A DNA stretch of 64,000 nt, taken from NCBI RefSeq assembly GCF_001540865.1, contig NW_017893350.1, positions 1 to 64,000 on the forward strand, written 5' to 3'. Of this stretch, positions 1 through 12,851 are shown piece by piece. A program made the translations under genes and the position numbers. The stretch is from Ananas comosus. Lineage: Eukaryota; Streptophyta; Magnoliopsida; Poales; Bromeliaceae. Numbering within the stretch: position 1 is the first letter of the stretch; every line of letters starts with the position of its first letter. A model generated the notes under the pieces. The model was not told where the DNA came from and ran no database searches. It saw nothing but the letters and a program-made list of their open reading frames with translations.

Positions 1-454
1 CTTCAAGACTCCGACTCGACCCACGAAACTTGCCAACACATAGGACCTAACATCCTACACACGTAGCGTCTCTTCGGTGCCATTAGCTCCTGAAACGCGA
101 ACAATCGGTTAATATCTTAACCCAACAACGTCTTCGCAGTTACGAAATGATACAACTTAATTAGACAAATCAGACGGAAGCTCACAAGTGTACCCGTTCT
201 TGACTCTCGACATTGTGTTGTCGGCCGCCAACACAACCGCCTTAAGCCAAGGACTAGTACCACTCAAGTCATCTCTAGCAGCTACTAGAGCATCAACACC
301 GACTTCGACCCAATCGATCAACTTCCGCCGCGTCTTAGGTTCACGTCGCACTCACGCACCTATGATCCTTAAAGTTCACCATCCTAGAGTCTCCTAGGTC
401 AGTCCTAGACTCTCTCTCTTTTGCTTGCTCTCACTTGCACTCTGATACCACAAC
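1..454 (-). mobile_element. 5' internal region of a Ty3/gypsy element (leader and start of gag), cut by window edge
   Basis: Reading on the minus strand, this follows directly after LTR A and starts with a primer-binding site. The only open stretch is a 64-codon frame from an ATG near 351 to a stop near 157. It is rich in Lys/Arg at its start and has the position expected for the beginning of gag, but I see no domain that proves it. The rest of the element lies left of the window. The identification as gypsy rests on LTR A belonging to the same family as LTRs B and D, which follow chromovirus 3' ends. Confidence 0.5.
439..450 (-). other. tRNA-Met primer-binding site of gypsy element A
   Basis: The minus strand reads TGGTATCAGAGT, matching the 3' end of plant initiator tRNA-Met. 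It lies four bases inside the end of LTR A (TGACA at 455-459). This fixes the direction of the element: sense strand is minus, and A is the 5' LTR. Confidence 0.8.
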
Positions 455-2963
455 TGTCACGCCCCCGCCCCGAGACCACTACCACTTTGGCACGGTTCGG
501 GCGCGGCGGACGGACCGCCNGGCGCGGCGGACGGACCGCCAGACGGACAGCACCTCCCCTGCCCGCCCAAGGCTTCAACGACTAGATTGTGTACAGCAAG
601 TTCCCAGGAAAACAACTTGAACACATACACAATCATGTAACAACAACGAGAGCACAAACAATGCTTATCGCAAGAGCAAGCAAACAAGTAAAGCATACAA
701 GTGGAAAAGAGAGATATACTTAAGTATTAACTCATTAAACTTTATACAATTATTACATCTTGCATTCTTCCCAAACCTGTACAATATATACAATCCTCTC
801 AGAACCTCACCCTATACATCAATCTACTCTCAAAATGGGTACAGGGTGTATCTAATGCATAAGGAAGTAAGCTAGCTATAAACATGTACCACTAGGATGC
901 TGCACCCTTGCCGCGATCCTCACCAGGGGCGCTCGAACTCGGACCTGCAATATGGTGGAGTGAGAACTACGAATAGTTTCCAGTGGGTTCGGCCGCCGAC
1001 TCTCCCGATCTCCCCACTAGGTCTAAGCAGGCACAGATAGATATGCAGATAGATAGGTATATATAAAACTGAAAACATTAACAGTAATGAGCAACTACGA
1101 ACGACAATCTATCAATGCCTCAATCCAGTATGATGCATGCATGGAACTCATAGTAAGAAGGCTGGCTAACATACTACCATGCTCAATAATGAAATCATTC
1201 ATCCAATTATCCAATCTCTCGGCGAACGCGTGGTTCGCTCACAGTCTCACATCTCTAAGTCTCATAGGGGAAGTGGCTAGCTATTCACCTACCCCGAGAC
1301 CACCTGCGGACACTACGCTGGTCCAAGGGCACTACACTGGCCCCCTCGCGTGCCGAACTCCGGAGTGCACTACCTGTGAGGAGCTACCTCCACAGGTGCA
1401 GATAGGCTAAGTGAGCTCGATCCAATCCCATAACTGGGTACACCCTAACCAGCTAGGGTTGATAGCAACATAGTATCTCAACTATACTAGTGTTCTCATG
1501 GCATTCTTGCACTACTTAATGCCACTCGTTCAATGTTTAAGGTTAACTAGATGCCACTCGTTCCCTTAACAAGTTCTTGATACACTAGTTTCCAATACAC
1601 TAGGTTCTTACTCACATAGACATATTCCTCATATATAGGGTCCACTATCTCATAGTGTTCAACTCATGCATACTAGGTTCTCATTCATTGTATCCACGAT
1701 CCGAACTATCACTAGCATGCAAGGATATGTACAATCACATTTAACATCCTATAATGCTATATCACAATATGTAATTGATCGACATTAGTACTCAGACATA
1801 GAAAGCAGTTTGACTGCTTCGGGATGGCACTCCCCCACCTCGTGGTGATGCCGTGACTCTCCAAATGCAATTCGCCGACATTTCGACGCCTCGTTGGCTT
1901 TCTATGCGAGAACGAAGCTTCGAAGGTCTTCTTTGGCGATAACTCCGCACCCACTCGACGGATCGACGAACCGTCTTCGCCGACACGTTCAGGCACCTAG
2001 CAATTAGGTTTACAACCTCTCAATTTAGATCAAAACCCTAGATTTGCCAAAATCCCAAATCGAAGCACTAGATCTCGATACTGGAGAAATCCGCGGTGCG
2101 AGCTTCCATTTCGAGCTCGAACCTTCTCCTTAGCTTCAATAAGTTCCATTTGAACCACTTCTAAACCATAAAACCCCCAAACCATAGAAATACCATCAAA
2201 GGGTGTAGAGCTTACCTCTAAAACCAAGCCCCAAGCTTGAGAGAGGGAGAGAAGGTGATGTCTTCTTCCTCTTCCTAGACTTCTCATTCTTTTTCTTCCT
2301 CTTCTTCTCTTCTTTTCCTTTCTCTTCTTCTTCTCCTTCTTTTTCTTTCTAGAGAGAGAGAGGGAAAGAGTGTGAGAGAGGGAGAGAGCAACTGAGAGGG
2401 AGAGGAGGGTCCCCTAGCCTCTCTTATAAGCCATTTTGCAATTAAACCCCTCAACTTTCCATCTACCAAACAGCCCTCCCTGGGCTATTTTCGCAGTGAG
2501 GGACTGGTCCCAGGTCGGGGAGACCGGTCCCCGAAAGCTGCACAACCAGGCAGAAGGGATTTCGCGTTCGGGAACCGGTCCTTGCCTGAGAGACCGGTCC
2601 CCGGGAGACCGGTCCTTGTCCGAGAGACCGGTTCCCGAGAGCTGGGTTCTCGGGACTTAGCCAAATTCCGGCCAATTCTCGCTGGGCTAATGTTCGGGAA
2701 CCGGTCCCTGCCTGCCAGGGACCGGTCTCATCAGAGACCCCCGCAGCCCAGCCCGATGGGACCGATCCCTCCCTGCCAGGGACCGGTCCCCGAGAGCATT
2801 TCTACTCCAGTGCAGCTTTTGCACTGGTGCTCTCACGGACCTTTCCTTAAGGCACTTCATGCATTATAACCACCTTCGGACTTTCCGAAGCTCACACACT
2901 CGACAATTAGTCGATTCCTGACAAAGTCTAATCCCCGAATTTCGAGAATTCACTTCCCTTACA
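455..2963 (-). repeat. LTR A: 5' LTR of a minus-strand chromovirus-type gypsy element
   Basis: The sequence runs TGTCACGCCCC ... CTTACA, so in sense it begins TGTAAG and ends GGCGTGACA. In sense order it holds: GACCGGTC palindromes (about 2795-2500), a pyrimidine tract next to TCTAGAGAGAGAG (about 2400-2284), a GAGGTAAGC splice-donor-like site (about 2215), and the conserved hairpin core (about 1020-950). The five bases outside its start (gcaga, 2964-2968) do not repeat at 450-454. That is expected, because 450-454 is internal to the element rather than flank. A single N at 520 sits between two identical 20-bp blocks. Confidence 0.8.
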
Positions 2964-3055
2964 GCAGAAGCGCTATCCCCATCTCTTTCAGATGGAGTCT
3001 TGAGATACTTTGCTTTTTAGTTTCACGGACAAAACTCCTTTTTAGGAGAGGAGAA
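2964..3055 (+). mobile_element. 3' internal tail of plus-strand gypsy element B
   Basis: This short strip precedes LTR B. Bases around 3025-3055 (tttcacggacaaaactcc, then aggagaggagaa) resemble the tail of a chromovirus polyprotein followed by a polypurine tract. The same layout precedes LTR D at 58190-58233. Element A appears to have inserted here and split it. Confidence 0.5.
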
Positions 3056-6000
3056 TGTAACACACTAAACTTTAGCAAATTGCAAGGTTTGAGTGTTTGA
3101 TCTGTGTTATGAGTTTTTCCAGGTATTATGGAGGGTCGTAGACAGTGTTCCGACCTATGACTCGCATCCCGAGGAGCGAGGGTGAAAACTTAGCACCAAA
3201 GTCCCAAAAATGAGGAAGTTGGGCTGCTCTCGGGTTTGCCTCTACAGAGCAGAGTACCGGTACTGCATCGGGCCCGTATCGGTACTGGAGGTGGTACCGG
3301 TACTGCATCAGGCTGGTACCGGTACCAAGTGTATTTTCTCGCCAACCCGAGGCTCGGGTTTGCGCAGACTGCTGCTTAGTACCGGTACTTTTTCCCGCGT
3401 ACCGGTACAGTGCAGTTCGCAGACTGCTTATTTTGAGGGGTGTTTTTGTAATTGTAGCAACTCTATAAAGCATCCCACGCCCCTCTTGTGTTCCCTGAGC
3501 TTGGAACCAGTGGAGATCAAGGTAGGAGAGCTCTCCTCTTCCCCTCTTTGATTTTTCTTTCTTTTTGTTGGGATTTTTTAGGATTAATCTCCTCATTTTG
3601 CTTATTTTTGCTTCTTGGTGCTATTTCCACCATAAGAGAAGTCTTGGAGCTTGGATTGGAGCTTGTTCGAGGAGAGATCTTCAACCCTAGCTCATTCCAA
3701 GTTTAGTTTGAAGCTTCTAAAGAGGTTAATAGCTTGTTTCCCTCATTTAATCTATATTTTGGTGGATTTTCATAATGAAAACCTAGAAATGAGAATTTAG
3801 GGTTTTATTTGGGGATTTTTGATTTGTGGCTTTTGGGGCTTAATTGATAGGTGTAGAACCTTCATTTGGGTTGGATTAGAAGGGTTCTAGCTCTCATTTG
3901 GAAATTGTGAGAGATGTTCACCATACGATGTGAGTTTTTGCCCTTTTCTTGGGTTGGTTGAAGTTTGATCTTTGGGGTGTTCATTCGTTGCGTCTAACCC
4001 TTGTAGAATTTCCTTTAGGGAGTTAGGAGGCTAGTGGTGTCACGCCCCAGGACCGATACCAATTTGGGTCGGACCGGGCACGTCGAACAGACGCCGAACG
4101 GACAAAGTTTCTCCTGTCCGCCTAAGGCTCATCACCTGTACAATTTCAAGTTAAGAAGAGCACTAGCGGAAACATACACAATGGCTTACGCGAGGGTAAG
4201 CAATAGCCATGAGTGAAATAAAGGAAACTAACAACATACGCGTAAAATGATTTACTTTAAACCATTTACATTCATGATTCTTTACATTGCTTTTCATCAT
4301 TTCTTTTTACATCACATTTGCTCATAATAACACATTACATTCTTTTCTTTCTTTGCTTTATACATCAGCATCTTCAAATACAAAAGAAAATAGAAGGGTA
4401 AGCTACTAACAAAATATAAAACCTGACTCGGGTTGCCTCTGTCTACGATGCGATACCTTTACCGCGGTCACTCGCTAGCTCACTCGGTCCCGGCTCTGTG
4501 GAAATAGTGGGGTGAGAACTACAACAAAGTTCCCAGTAGGTTCGGCCCCAATCTCACCGACTTTCCCACTAGGTCTAACTCAGGCATAATAGAAAGAATA
4601 AGATAAGTAACTAACTATACATATGTAGCTAATATGCCTGAACAAAGCTGTCAATAAGAATGCTCAATGTAAAACTCATGAAGAATGCAAGTTCTTTGAC
4701 CCGTGGGTTTCGCCTCAACCCGTGGGTTTCACCTCAACCAACACTATTCTTTTACCCAATCTCTTGGCTAACCCGTTGGGCCCTCATCTTCCTCCCGCGG
4801 GGTTCCATAACCTACCAACTCAAAATTCCATTTAACGGGCCCTCAGCTTCCTCCCGTTGGGACCGTCCTCTGGGGAATAGCACCAACCCAGTGATGACAA
4901 ACTCCAGAGCGCATTGCCCAAGGGGGAGCGACCACCCTCAAGCAAGGACTTATAGCGAGTATGATCAAATCCTTAACTCAAAGGATGTTCAGTTCAATCC
5001 ATTCCTTAACTCTAAGAAAATTATGCACAAATGACCCTTAGCTCTAAGGTTGTATGTCATTGTGTCTCAATCTCAAGTTCTTGGCATTCTTTGTTCTCGA
5101 TCATGTCATTACACTAACTCTATTGTTCTTTAGGCCACAATTGTTGCTAACTCTAGCTTTTGTTCTTTGATGCCACACATTTGATGCTAACTCTAGCTTT
5201 TGTTCTTAACATTACATTGTCCTCATGTCACATGTCACTTGTTCTTTAACTATTCTCAACTCTTGTCTCTTTACATGCACATATAGGGTTATTACATTCT
5301 TATTGGTTCTCAACCATCTCATTATGCAAATTGTACTCACAACATGCACTTCACATGACTATCATCTCATTTACCCCACAATATATGCACAAACATTTGC
5401 TCACATGCTCAAGAAAGTGACACATTAGATATAAAAGGAATTTCAACAAGTTTGGAAAGCACCACCCACCTCGTAGGTTTGCTAGGGTGCTACAGCGATT
5501 TTCTCCGGATTTTTAGCCGCCTAGTTCGCTACCTACGGTAAAACGAAGCCAAATTAGGCCCTTTTTGCTTATATCTCTGCATAGGCTTTTCGTAACGTTA
5601 AACCGAGCGCACCAACGCGTCGGAAATACCCCCAATTAGATTTCTAGAGGGTCAATTTAGCTTTGAAACCCTCACAAGCAAAAGCCCCAATTTGGGTGCC
5701 CTAGCTTCAACATATATCAAACCCTAGGTTTTCATCTCATTAGGAAGCAAAAGAAAGCTTCAAATACTCAAGAGATTCTACTAAAACCATTTTTAACTCT
5801 ATCAAAACACTACTTAGGGTTCTACCATGAAAGAGGTTGAAGCTTACCTCTAAAAGCTTCACTTTTTTGCACCAAGGAGGAAGAAGAGGGAGTAGCTCCA
5901 CTCCCTTGCCTTCTTCTACACCTTCCTTCTCTTTCTTTTCCTTTCCTTCTTCTTCTTGCCTTCTAGAGAGAGAAAGGGAAAAGAAAGTGTGTGAGAGGGA

Positions 6001-7947
6001 GAGAATGAGAGAAAATGTCCCATAACCCCTCATACATAGCCCTCTCATGTTACTTTTGCATTTAGGCCCCTCAACTTTAATCCTGTTACACTACCCAGAC
6101 TCGGCAGTTTTCGGGCTCGGGGACCGGTCTCTCAAGCAGGGGACCGATCCCAGAAAGCTCTCCCCGCGGTCAGTAGGGCTCACGCAAGATGCAACCGGTC
6201 TCTCCCAGAGAGACTGATCTCTCGGGGATCGGTCTCTCCCCGCAAGGACCGGTTCCCGAGAGCTGGTTTTCTGGGACTTAGCCGATTTTTCCATCTCTGG
6301 GATTTTTCGCATTTGAGGACCGGTCTCTCCCTGCTAGGGACCGGTCCCCGAGAGCTCAAAAGCTGCAGTAAGCAGATTTTTTATTCTTTAGCTCTCGAAA
6401 ACCCCCAACAATGCACTTTTACCCTTTTTGACGCCTCCGGCCCTTTCAAAGTATACCAACCTCGCACTTTGGTCAATTTGACTAAAGTTCAATATTTATT
6501 TACCGAAGTTTCGGTATATTACAAGTGGATACCTTCTTTTGCATGAACGAAGGGTTCCGAAGAGCTCTGTGTGGGTTTGACCTCACCAAAATAGGTGAAA
6601 TCCCCCCTATGTTATTTTCCTTGTTCTAAAAATAAAAATTCATGTATATTCATGCTAGATAGAGCATATGTGAATTTTAGAATGTTTAAAATACATGTGC
6701 TATGTTTTATGACAAATTGCCTCTATGTAGTAAAGAGAGATATGTGCATTGTAGCTATGCATATGGTTAGCATTCTATTTTATGGTTTGGAATCATGTTT
6801 CATGTAATGAAAAGGACGAGAATAACATGCTCTTGGACTTAGAACTCTTGTGTGACATGGTGGACAAAAATGCCATAAAGGGGCATTCAACATAGCAAAT
6901 GTTTCACTTCTACAAGATGAAATAATGATAGGCCTTTGGGGTCACTAGCTCTTATATCATGTTTTAGACATGATGACATTGGACTTGAGACGGATGATTA
7001 TGCTTGCTTTCCATTGTGCTCATTTGCACATGCTTACGAGGGTCGCTCCCCACAAGCCGGCACTCCGGAGATAGCCATCGCTACATAAGCTCGCCCGTGC
7101 AAGATTGGGCGCCAAAATGGGATGCCGTGGGAGAGGCTCATTCCTAGGGTAGGAATGTTGACTACCACGAGGCCATTATGCACGGCGCAAGCTGGACTAC
7201 TCACGGGTAGGTCCTATATGAACGGAACACTATTGAATTAAAATGCAAAGTAGACATTAGGCAAATTAGTAACAATGACAATTTACTAGTTGCACTTGTG
7301 GACATCATGTTGGTTATACTTATGCATATTCATGTTAGAATAGCATTTATAATTGTGGAAATTCATGCTAAAGTAGAGGCATAGTAGTTAGTAAGTTTAA
7401 TTCATGTTTTATATACATGTTGTTCTTTCTTTTTAAAAGTTGAACATACTACTTTTGCCTTTTAGCCTAGTAGTGCATTTCGCTGAGGTCAGCAATTGCC
7501 CACTGGAAACTATTGATCAATAGTTCTCACGCCTCCTGTTTGTTGTTTTCTTACAGAGCCTTCCACCCCGGGAGAGGCTCGGGATCGTGATAAAGGAATC
7601 GCTACTAGCTAAATAGCGAGGAGTACTTGATCTAGGTGGTTCATCTCACTATTTTTGTATTATTGTAGAGAGTGAGTGTTTTTGTATCCATGTATAGAGA
7701 CCACTACTATTGTATCATTAGCACTTATATTTTGGGATTTTATGATGTACGACCTTATGATTTATGTTAGTGGATTAATTCTTATATTTACTTTCTTATT
7801 CTAGAATCTAGTTGTTGTATGCTCTGATTCTTCTTGATGCGCTTTCATTGTTGTTTAATTATCACTTGGTTGTAGATGCCTTATATGTTCATATGGCGGG
7901 TCTAGGCACGCACCGGGCGGGCTTCCGCTGGGTCCCGAGGCGTGACA
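3056..7947 (+). repeat. LTR B: 3' LTR of a plus-strand gypsy element, interrupted by solo LTR C
   Basis: It begins TGTAACACACT after a polypurine-like strip and ends CCGAGGCGTGACA at 7947. No primer-binding site follows, so this is a 3' LTR. Its palindromes are GTACCGGTAC (about 3255-3415). The second half resumes after solo LTR C at about 6529 and carries the hairpin core at about 7490-7535. The next five bases are atata; the matching left duplication would lie outside the window. Confidence 0.7.
4038..6523 (-). mobile_element. Solo LTR C nested in LTR B (TSD AGTGG)
   Basis: TGTCACGCCCC at 4038 and TTACA at 6523 are flanked by perfect 5-bp duplications AGTGG (4033-4037 and 6524-6528). There is no primer-binding site or polypurine tract inside, so this is a solo LTR left after recombination. 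In sense (minus) it carries GACCGGTCTC-type palindromes (about 6350-6118), the TCTAGAGAGAG tract (about 5965), a splice-donor-like GAGGTAAGCT (about 5850) and the hairpin core (about 4570-4500). Confidence 0.9.
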
Positions 7948-7949
7948 AT

Positions 7950-8230
7950 ATATGCACAAGGACCGACAATAGGTCACAAGGTTGTCACATTATGCATCGG
8001 TATACAGAACTAGCCGCCAGCCACTAGCCGGCAATCCTACCCCTCAGGGTAAACCGACCGTAGATCAAATAGTCCAACCGACCAAGTAGGTCACGATAAC
8101 AATGCAATAAGCCGACCGAATAGGTCACAAATACGCAATATAAGAACCGACCAACTAGGTCACGATACCAGATGCAACGCACTGACCGACTAGGTCATAA
8201 ATCTCACAAATAATCATAGAACCGCTCTAC
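7950..8230. repeat. Degenerate direct repeats with a GACC...GGTC dyad
   Basis: A unit like CCGACCAAGTAGGTCAC recurs near 7957, 8060, 8113, 8149 and 8186, with irregular spacing of roughly 35-55 bp. Each unit has a small GACC/GGTC dyad. H2 has a related motif (tgactgattggtcgag) twice near 31845 and 31880, so this is part of the LTR family. Confidence 0.55.
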
Positions 8231-9576
8231 TTCTAAAACATGATACTGGGTATGCAACCAACTAAGTAGAGCAATAAAGAGATATGGTATAGGTGCTAAG
8301 CTCAACATATAACATGCTAGATAAATAACAAGGAAAGGGTGAAAGGAATGTTACCGAGCGTGCACCACTGTACCGACTTCGGGTCGAAGTACCTACCTGT
8401 ACGTATACGGTACTGGACTTCCGACTGCAGAGGAAGTATCAACCGGACCTACGAAGGGTCCACCCCACATGTAAACCCACGGGAATCGGTTTCCCAAACT
8501 GATTGCCGTAACACGCCGGAAGTCCCGAAAATCGCACCGGGACTCCGCCGAGACCCACGAACTATCTCAAAACTCACCGACTCGTTCTACGAGTCACCCG
8601 CTACCACTAAATATAATTATTCGTGCGACTTGGCAGCAAACACATCGCCTCACATCGAAACGATTATCGTCGAATAATCATTCCGATCCGGGTTCCCGGA
8701 AGTGTCGAATTCGACACCGGAACCCACGGTCGTTCACCCGTCGTTTTTGAACCCTCGAAATGACGCGACTAGCCAATAAGGCTCAGCAATTATACAAATT
8801 ACCGTGAGGCACCATCGGAAGAATTCCGAACTGAAAACGCATTCTATCGGCAAATTTCGTCGAAAAACGCACCTAAAATCAACATCTGATTTCCGAAAAG
8901 GCCTGGGGCCTTGGACAACCAGTCCAGAGGTCACCCGCTGCTCATACACGCTGCCAACAGCAACCACGCAAAGTACAATTGCAGAAAACCGCTGCAACTA
9001 CATAAAATCACATCATTTTATGTGATTTTTGGGGTTTTATGGCCCGTCAGCGCAAATCGAGGATTTTCTGAACAGGCCGAGACACCCGCTGTCAGGTCTC
9101 AACGTGCCAGAGGCCGTGTTCACACTTCGGAGCACGACCGGCCACTGTGGCAAGCGCGCGAGCGACGCGAAGTTCAATAAAATAGCATGGACCGCGCCTA
9201 CACTGTGTTTAACACGCAAATCGAAAAATCGCTCACCCCAACAAAGGTGAGCACGATGTTCAGCACGAATCATAGATCCTTCCAGGAGTGTTGGGGTGTC
9301 CTCGGATCGCCGGAAAAGCATCCGGAACCCCAAACAGTGCTAAGATAACACAAACAAAGCTTACCGAAACCAGTGGAAGCACTACAGGATAGGCCGGCGA
9401 CGGCCGGGCGGTGAACGCGCCGGCTGGGGGAGGCTACAGCCGGTCGGAGGGGGGCCGGGCACGTGCTGGCCGGCGACGGGAGGCGGCCGGTGGCTCGGTG
9501 GAGCGGCACGAGCCCAAGCAACCTCGGCTCGAGTTCACGGTGCAGTGGCTGTCACGCAGCAGCCGGGGGAGCGCCG

Positions 9577-10443
9577 GGGCGACGGCGATCAGTCGCCGGA
9601 GGCCAAGGGTAGGCGGCGCGCCCAACGGTGGGCGGCGACGGCGCGCCGAGGCTGTGCGGGCCCAAGCTCGGCCCGAGCTAGGTCTGGGCCACCACAGGGA
9701 TCTGGGCGGCGACCGAGGCCCCGCGGGGACGGCGGCGACGGCGAACGAAGGTCACCGGAGGCCCAGGAAGGGCGGCAGGCCAAGCTAGGGCAGCAACAAC
9801 ATGCAGGCCTCGAGCTTAGCTGAGCTCGACCCGAGCTGACCCGGGCTGGCCGCGGATCGCACAGGCGACGGCGGTCAGTCGCCGGAGGCCAAGGGTAGGC
9901 GGCGCGCCCAACGGTGGGCGGCGACGGCGCGCCGAGGCTGTGCGGGCCCAGGCTCGGCCCGAGCTAGGTCTAGGCCACCGCAGGGATCTGGGCGGCGGCC
10001 GGGGCCCCGCGGGGACGGCGGTGACGGCGAACGAAGGTCACCGGAGGCCCAGGAAGGGCGGCAGGCCAAGCTAGGGCAGCAACAACATGCAGGCCTCGAG
10101 CTTAGCTGAGCTCGACCCGAGCTGACCCGGGCTGGCCGCGGATCGCACAGGCGACGGCGGTCAGTCGCCGGAGGCCAAGGGTAGGCGGCGCGCCCAACGG
10201 TGGGCGGCGACGGCGCGCCGAGGCTGTGCGGGCCCAGGCTCGGCCCGAGCTAGGTCTAGGCCACCGCAGGGATCTGGGCGGCGGCCGGGGCCCCGCGGGG
10301 ACGGCGGTGACGGCGAACGAAGGTCACCGGAGGCCCAGGAAGGGCGGCAGGCCAAGCTAGGGCAGCAACAACATGCAGGCCTCGAGCTTAGCTGAGCTCG
10401 GCCCGAGCTGACCCGGGCTGGCCGCGGATGGCACAGGCGACGC
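9577..10443. repeat. Three tandem copies of a 286-bp GC-rich unit inside LTR H1
   Basis: The landmark agtcgccggaggccaagg starts at 9591, 9877 and 10163, an exact 286-bp step each time. Copies two and three are nearly identical; copy one is slightly more diverged. The unit is very GC-rich, and each copy gives the same spurious 64-residue minus-strand reading. H2, the other member of the family, shows no such tandem. Confidence 0.9.
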
Positions 10444-11428
10444 CGGCGGTGCTCGCGGACGGCGGACGGTGGAAGCCGGCGGGGATGGCGCCGGAGAGGG
10501 ATCTCGGCCAAGGGGTGGAGCTTCGACGTGTGTGGCCGACTTCTAGAGGTCCACAGCCAAGAGTGTGGCACCAGGAGGAGAGAATGGTGGAGGGAAGCAA
10601 TTGTAGGCCTTCTCCGGCGGCCAGAGAAGCTCGCCAGCGGCCGAGGTGCGAGCAGCAGGGTGCTGGGAGGTAGTGGAGTCGGCTTGGGGCACAGCTAGGG
10701 TAGTGGATTAGCTAGGGTTAGGGTTTACTACATGAAACCCTAACATAGCTTTTATATAGTTTGGCAAAATTGCACTTTAGTTCTCCCCAGCTGCATAATT
10801 CAAGCCAAGTCCTTCACAGCATAAGCGATTTACGCATACGCACCTCGACATTCGAAATCACGCAAAACGGTGCATAAAATATTGGGTTTTTTCTCAGATT
10901 TTCTGTTTTGCCAATTTCGACTTCTTAGCGAACAATTCGCGATTCCCGAAGATCCGTCGATCAGATTTCTGATCGAATCATGCCAACGCGTTCAGCACGA
11001 CTGGGGCATCGAATCTACCATTTTGTTTCGTCCGATTTGGTCGCCAATTCACGACGAAACTCATCCTCTCTCCAAAAGGCAAAACTACGCACCAATACAT
11101 AGAATACATGTATCTATAGTTTCTCAAAAATCGTGCGTCAGTTCTAAAATTCGTCAGTGCCAATGGTTCCAGAATAGTCAGAACATTAAAAACGAGCTAT
11201 TGGATTGCTATGAACGGAGTTCGATACACGCCAGAAGCCATCTCCACATATTGGCTTCTCCGGAAACCGAAGTTACTATTCACTTTAAGTGATTAGTACG
11301 GGTCGCGTAACTTCTCCATCCTAACTCGTTTTCTCCTTAAACTTGACGAGTATTTATGTAATTAAATTACACACAAAAACATCATCAACACAGAGTTTAG
11401 TTACACTGCCAAAAATCTCAGTCCTTAC
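10444..11428 (-). repeat. Start of LTR H1 without tandem repeat
   Basis: This is the sense-start portion of H1. It includes GC-rich sequence to about 10680, a CCCTAA-containing strip near 10740, and AT-richer sequence to the LTR start at 11429. I see no gene here. Confidence 0.4.
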
Positions 11429-11647
11429 AACATGAATCGTCCAAGGAATTAATAAGATGATGACATATATTCCCAAAAGTTGATAATTTGAGATGTGTTA
11501 CTGGTGATTAATTCCTAAATGCTCCCGATCGATAGATCATCATGGGGACGGTGATTGATCCGGTAAGATTGGTGCATAGATTGCTTTCTTTTTTGGGTAG
11601 ACGAGTCCCGAGTCGACAGTGTGGGGACACTGAAGCGAATATGCAGG

Positions 11648-12663
11648 TAAGGGTGTAAAACGGGCTGGGCAGCACGTGGGCCGCCCGGCCCGGCACGGCC
11701 TCGGGCCGTGCGACAGCCCGGCACTAGTGCTACAGTGCTGTAGGGCCGACCCGGCCCGAGCCTTCGGGCCGTGCTGGGCCGCTCCTCTGTGACCCAACGG
11801 CCTCGCACGGCACGGCCCGAAACGGGCCTGTGCCGTGGCGGGCCGGAGGGGATGCGGGAAGACCGGCATGGCACGACCGTTTTAGGTTGTGCAGCAGGCA
11901 GCACGCCGGGATACCCAAGGCCATAGAAATCCTTGGGCTGGGCCTGATATCTGGGGGAGAGTGGCTTTCCTCTCTCCCATCAGGAAGCCCTCCTCCCAGG
12001 AGCCTCTCCTAAGGTGAGCCTTGGCAAGAGATAGGCAACCATGGCCTCCTGCTCTGGTACCTCCGCACGGCCTCGTAGGCCTGCCGCCGTGAGCCCCCCA
12101 TTCGGGCAACCTATGGCCTCGACTCCCGGCGCCCCTAACCTCCCGACCTCGTGATGAACTTCCCACTTTGTCCAGCCATTTCCAACTCCATCCTCCTGAC
12201 TCTCCGGTGCCTGGTCTCCTCCCGCCTTTCCCTCCGAGAACCCTCCCGGAAAGGCGAAACCCCACCTCTTCCCCTGAAATCCTCCCATTTGATTTTTTTC
12301 AAAAAAAATAATACAAATTTATTTATTTTTTAAAAAAATTAAATATTTACTATATTATGATTATTTTTATAAATTTCAAACTAAATTTTAAACTATAAAT
12401 AGTATATTTAATCAAATTTAAACTAAAATTTTAAAAAAATTAAAAAATAAATATTTTAAAAGGCCGGCCTGAAGCACGGCCCGGCCCGGCACAGCCCGTG
12501 CCTTCTGGGCCGAAGGGCCGTGCCGGGCCGGGGGCGAGGTAGCTCGGGCCCGGCCCGGCACGGTCCGAAATTGAATCCGGGCCGGAACGGGCTGGCCACT
12601 AGCCCGTTTCGGCCCGACAAATGTGGGCCGTGCCGGCCCGGCATGGCCTACATTACACCCCTA
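11648..12663. mobile_element. hAT-like non-autonomous element (8-bp TSD TATGCAGG)
   Basis: The ends are inverted, TAAGGGTGTAA and TTACACCCCTA, and are flanked by a perfect 8-bp duplication TATGCAGG (11640-11647 and 12664-12671), typical of hAT elements. Both arms are rich in GGCCCGGCACGGCC-like sequence that can fold back. The centre (about 12290-12460) is AT-rich. There is no transposase frame; open frames in the GC-rich arms look spurious. Confidence 0.85.
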
Positions 12664-12851
12664 TATGCAGGTGGTTGTTAGAGAACAAGGGTACCGAGCG
12701 TGACCAACGCGAAAAGTTACTTGGATATCTACTCACTCGTCAGTAACTTACTCAATGTTGCAGTAGTGTGACTGGTCCTTTGACCTGTGGTGCCTCGGCT
12801 ATTCACAATGAGGTTACTGTAGTTTGACTGTACATACACTTGGTCCCTAGT

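Larger units (their letters stand above)
7948..11429 (-). repeat. LTR H1: truncated long LTR of a second family, GC-rich centre
   Basis: On the minus strand it starts TGTAAGGACTGAGATTTTT at 11429. The same start and following sequence occur on the plus strand at 28575 (H2). Both copies share a stretch about nearby bases 'ccaatagctcgttt'. H1 is cut at 7948 by the end of LTR B. Long alanine/arginine/proline-rich frames within 9.4-10.6 kb come from GC-rich sequence on both strands and are not credible genes. Confidence 0.6.

Noticed and set aside
2500..2800. CRISPR-like look of repeated GACCGGTC motifs
   Set aside because: Units are short palindromes with irregular spacing inside a plant LTR; there are no spacers of regular length.
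7950..8230. CRISPR-like repeated CCGACCAAGTAGGTCAC units
   Set aside because: Spacing is irregular, copies are degenerate, and the array belongs to a plant LTR family.
9411..10673. Long Ala/Arg/Gly/Pro-rich frames on both strands
   Set aside because: They arise from the GC-rich 286-bp tandem repeat in LTR H1, repeat with the unit, and have no domain.
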